From Fervidobacterium sp. (lineage in GTDB: Bacteria; Thermotogota; Thermotogae; Thermotogales; Fervidobacteriaceae): 64,000 nucleotides of DNA. The stretch covers positions 186,001 to 250,000 of the forward strand of contig JANZZV010000001.1 in NCBI GenBank assembly GCA_026419195.1, written 5' to 3'. Shown here piece after piece: positions 63,359 through 64,000 of this stretch (the stretch's first letter is position 1; every line of letters starts with the position of its first letter). Both the position numbers and the translations under genes were made by a program. Below the pieces are notes generated by a model that made no database searches, was not told the DNA's origin, and saw only the letters and a list, made by a program, of their open reading frames with translations.

Positions 63359-64000
63359 TTAAACGATTAGTTCTGTGTCATGCATGTATCTTTCTTCAAT
63401 AAGTCTGTATATCTCTTTCATAGATAGTGATTCTAATTGCAATGTGTACTTCTCAAAATAGTTCAGTTCTATTTCCCTTTCCTTTAGTCTTGTAATTAGT
63501 TTTGGTTGAAATTCCACAGGGTAAACAATGTTTTCTGAAATCCCTCCCAAGTCTTTGTAGACACTTTTCACCACTCCCTTTGGTATACAATAGTTTGAAA
63601 GTACCGATTCGAATTCTTCTTTTTTCATCGGAAGGTATATGTTAAGCTCTTCAATGTATCTTTCAAGCTCTTCCGAAGTTGGAAAGAGCTTTTTTAAATT
63701 TTCGTACCTTTTAGCGACATCTTGTGTAGAATAATTCAACTGTAGCAGGACACTTCCATCTCCTGTTACAGCATCTATTATTTCACTGAACGTGTAAGGA
63801 AAATCAAAAAGTCGTACCTCAACTTTTCCGAACAACGACGGCAGTCCATCGTTGTTTGTCGATGAAACTAACCGTCGTATTTTTCTTTTTCTGACAAGGT
63901 TGGATATGATTAACCTTTGAAATGGTGCAAGCTGGGATGAATAAAATATTGTATCTCTTGCCGACATCTTTTTGATGTAATTGTTGAAAAATACCTCAAC
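63359..64000 (-). CDS. RecJ-like exonuclease, C-terminal part (cut by window edge)
   Basis: The frame is open from the window end and stops at 63359, so the visible 213 residues are the C-terminal part of a larger protein. The segment VLLQLNYSTQDVAKRYENLKK followed by LFPTSEELERYIEELN resembles the C-terminal domain of RecJ-type single-strand exonucleases and RecJ-helicase fusions. The upstream sequence ARDTIFYSSQLAPFQRLI does not help. The identification is tentative. Its stop is directly adjacent to an alternative start of the RuvX-like gene, so they share a transcript. Confidence 0.4.
   Translation of the reverse strand, partial: VEVFFNNYIKKMSARDTIFYSSQLAPFQRLIISNLVRKRKIRRLVSSTNNDGLPSLFGKVEVRLFDFPYTFSEIIDAVTGDGSVLLQLNYSTQDVAKRYENLKKLFPTSEELERYIEELNIYLPMKKEEFESVLSNYCIPKGVVKSVYKDLGGISENIVYPVEFQPKLITRLKEREIELNYFEKYTLQLESLSMKEIYRLIEERYMHDTELIV

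Overview
The window is an AT-rich bacterial chromosome segment, almost entirely coding, with mostly convincing Shine-Dalgarno sites and many GTG/TTG starts. The gene set suggests a fermentative, anaerobic, thermophilic member of the Thermotogota, most likely the Fervidobacterium/Thermosipho side. The supporting genes are an EF-P with Arg34 in the tip loop, an Na+-type F-ATP synthase c subunit, DisA, a CIRCE-controlled Hsp100, a sensory [FeFe]-hydrogenase-like protein with its ferredoxin, glycogen metabolism genes, and a Skp/OmpH-like protein next to an LptB-like ATPase. The genus is an inference from protein resemblance; no rRNA is present. I see no insertion sequences, phage or CRISPR array.

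Layout. 1-588: 3' end of a VWA-domain protein. 652-8734 (minus): a long run of ROK sugar kinase, OmpH-like, LptB-like, DUF2344, a CheY-like receiver, a PP2C/SpoIIE phosphatase, efp, Asp23-like, nusB, a pseudopilin-like protein, folP and an RsuA-type pseudouridine synthase. 8883-9944 (plus): disA. 9981-12510 (minus): DUF1015 and glyA. 12729-18104 (minus): a Ugp-like ABC importer with a CBM-esterase and a secreted zinc phospholipase C/P1-nuclease-like enzyme. 18292-26420 (minus): an FtsA-like ATPase with a repeat tail, HD-GYP, mutS2, a metallopeptidase/VWA protein and a possible barrel protein. 26565-33028 (minus): uppP, yaaR, Mrp, galT, glgA, a metallo-beta-lactamase-fold protein and an MFS permease. 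33180-37574 (plus): the CIRCE/clp unit, a TPP riboswitch with a thiamine-binding protein, and a small amino-acid-type binding protein. 37618-39579 (minus): fabG and thiolase. 39941-41926 (plus): a chemoreceptor. 41972-44608: yitT, a lone ECF-type ATPase, ridA and a membrane protein. 44630-54012 (minus): glgX, a polyprenyl synthase, the hydrogenase-sensor cluster, the hibernation factor and two DegV proteins. 54047-61283 (minus): the F-ATP synthase operon. 61329-64000 (minus): an M24 peptidase, tRNA-Arg(CCG), a RuvX-like fusion and the end of a RecJ-like gene.

How the genes fit together. Housekeeping blocks (ATP synthase, translation factors, folate, envelope lipid carrier recycling, glycogen) alternate with signalling modules: two SpoIIE-type phosphatases (one behind a free receiver domain, one behind a hydrogenase-like sensor), a diadenylate cyclase, an HD-GYP protein and a chemoreceptor. 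The best candidate for an under-described system is the three-gene unit at 48049-51107. There a [2Fe-2S] thioredoxin-like protein, a hydrogenase homologue whose proton-shuttle cysteine is replaced by serine and which carries a PAS domain, and a PP2C phosphatase overlap each other, with a terminator behind them. This looks like an H2- or redox-sensing cascade ending in protein dephosphorylation.

Other notable items are an FtsA-like ATPase with about 58-residue beta-grasp-like repeats, an Hsp100 with neither a middle domain nor a ClpP loop, and a leaderless pseudopilin.
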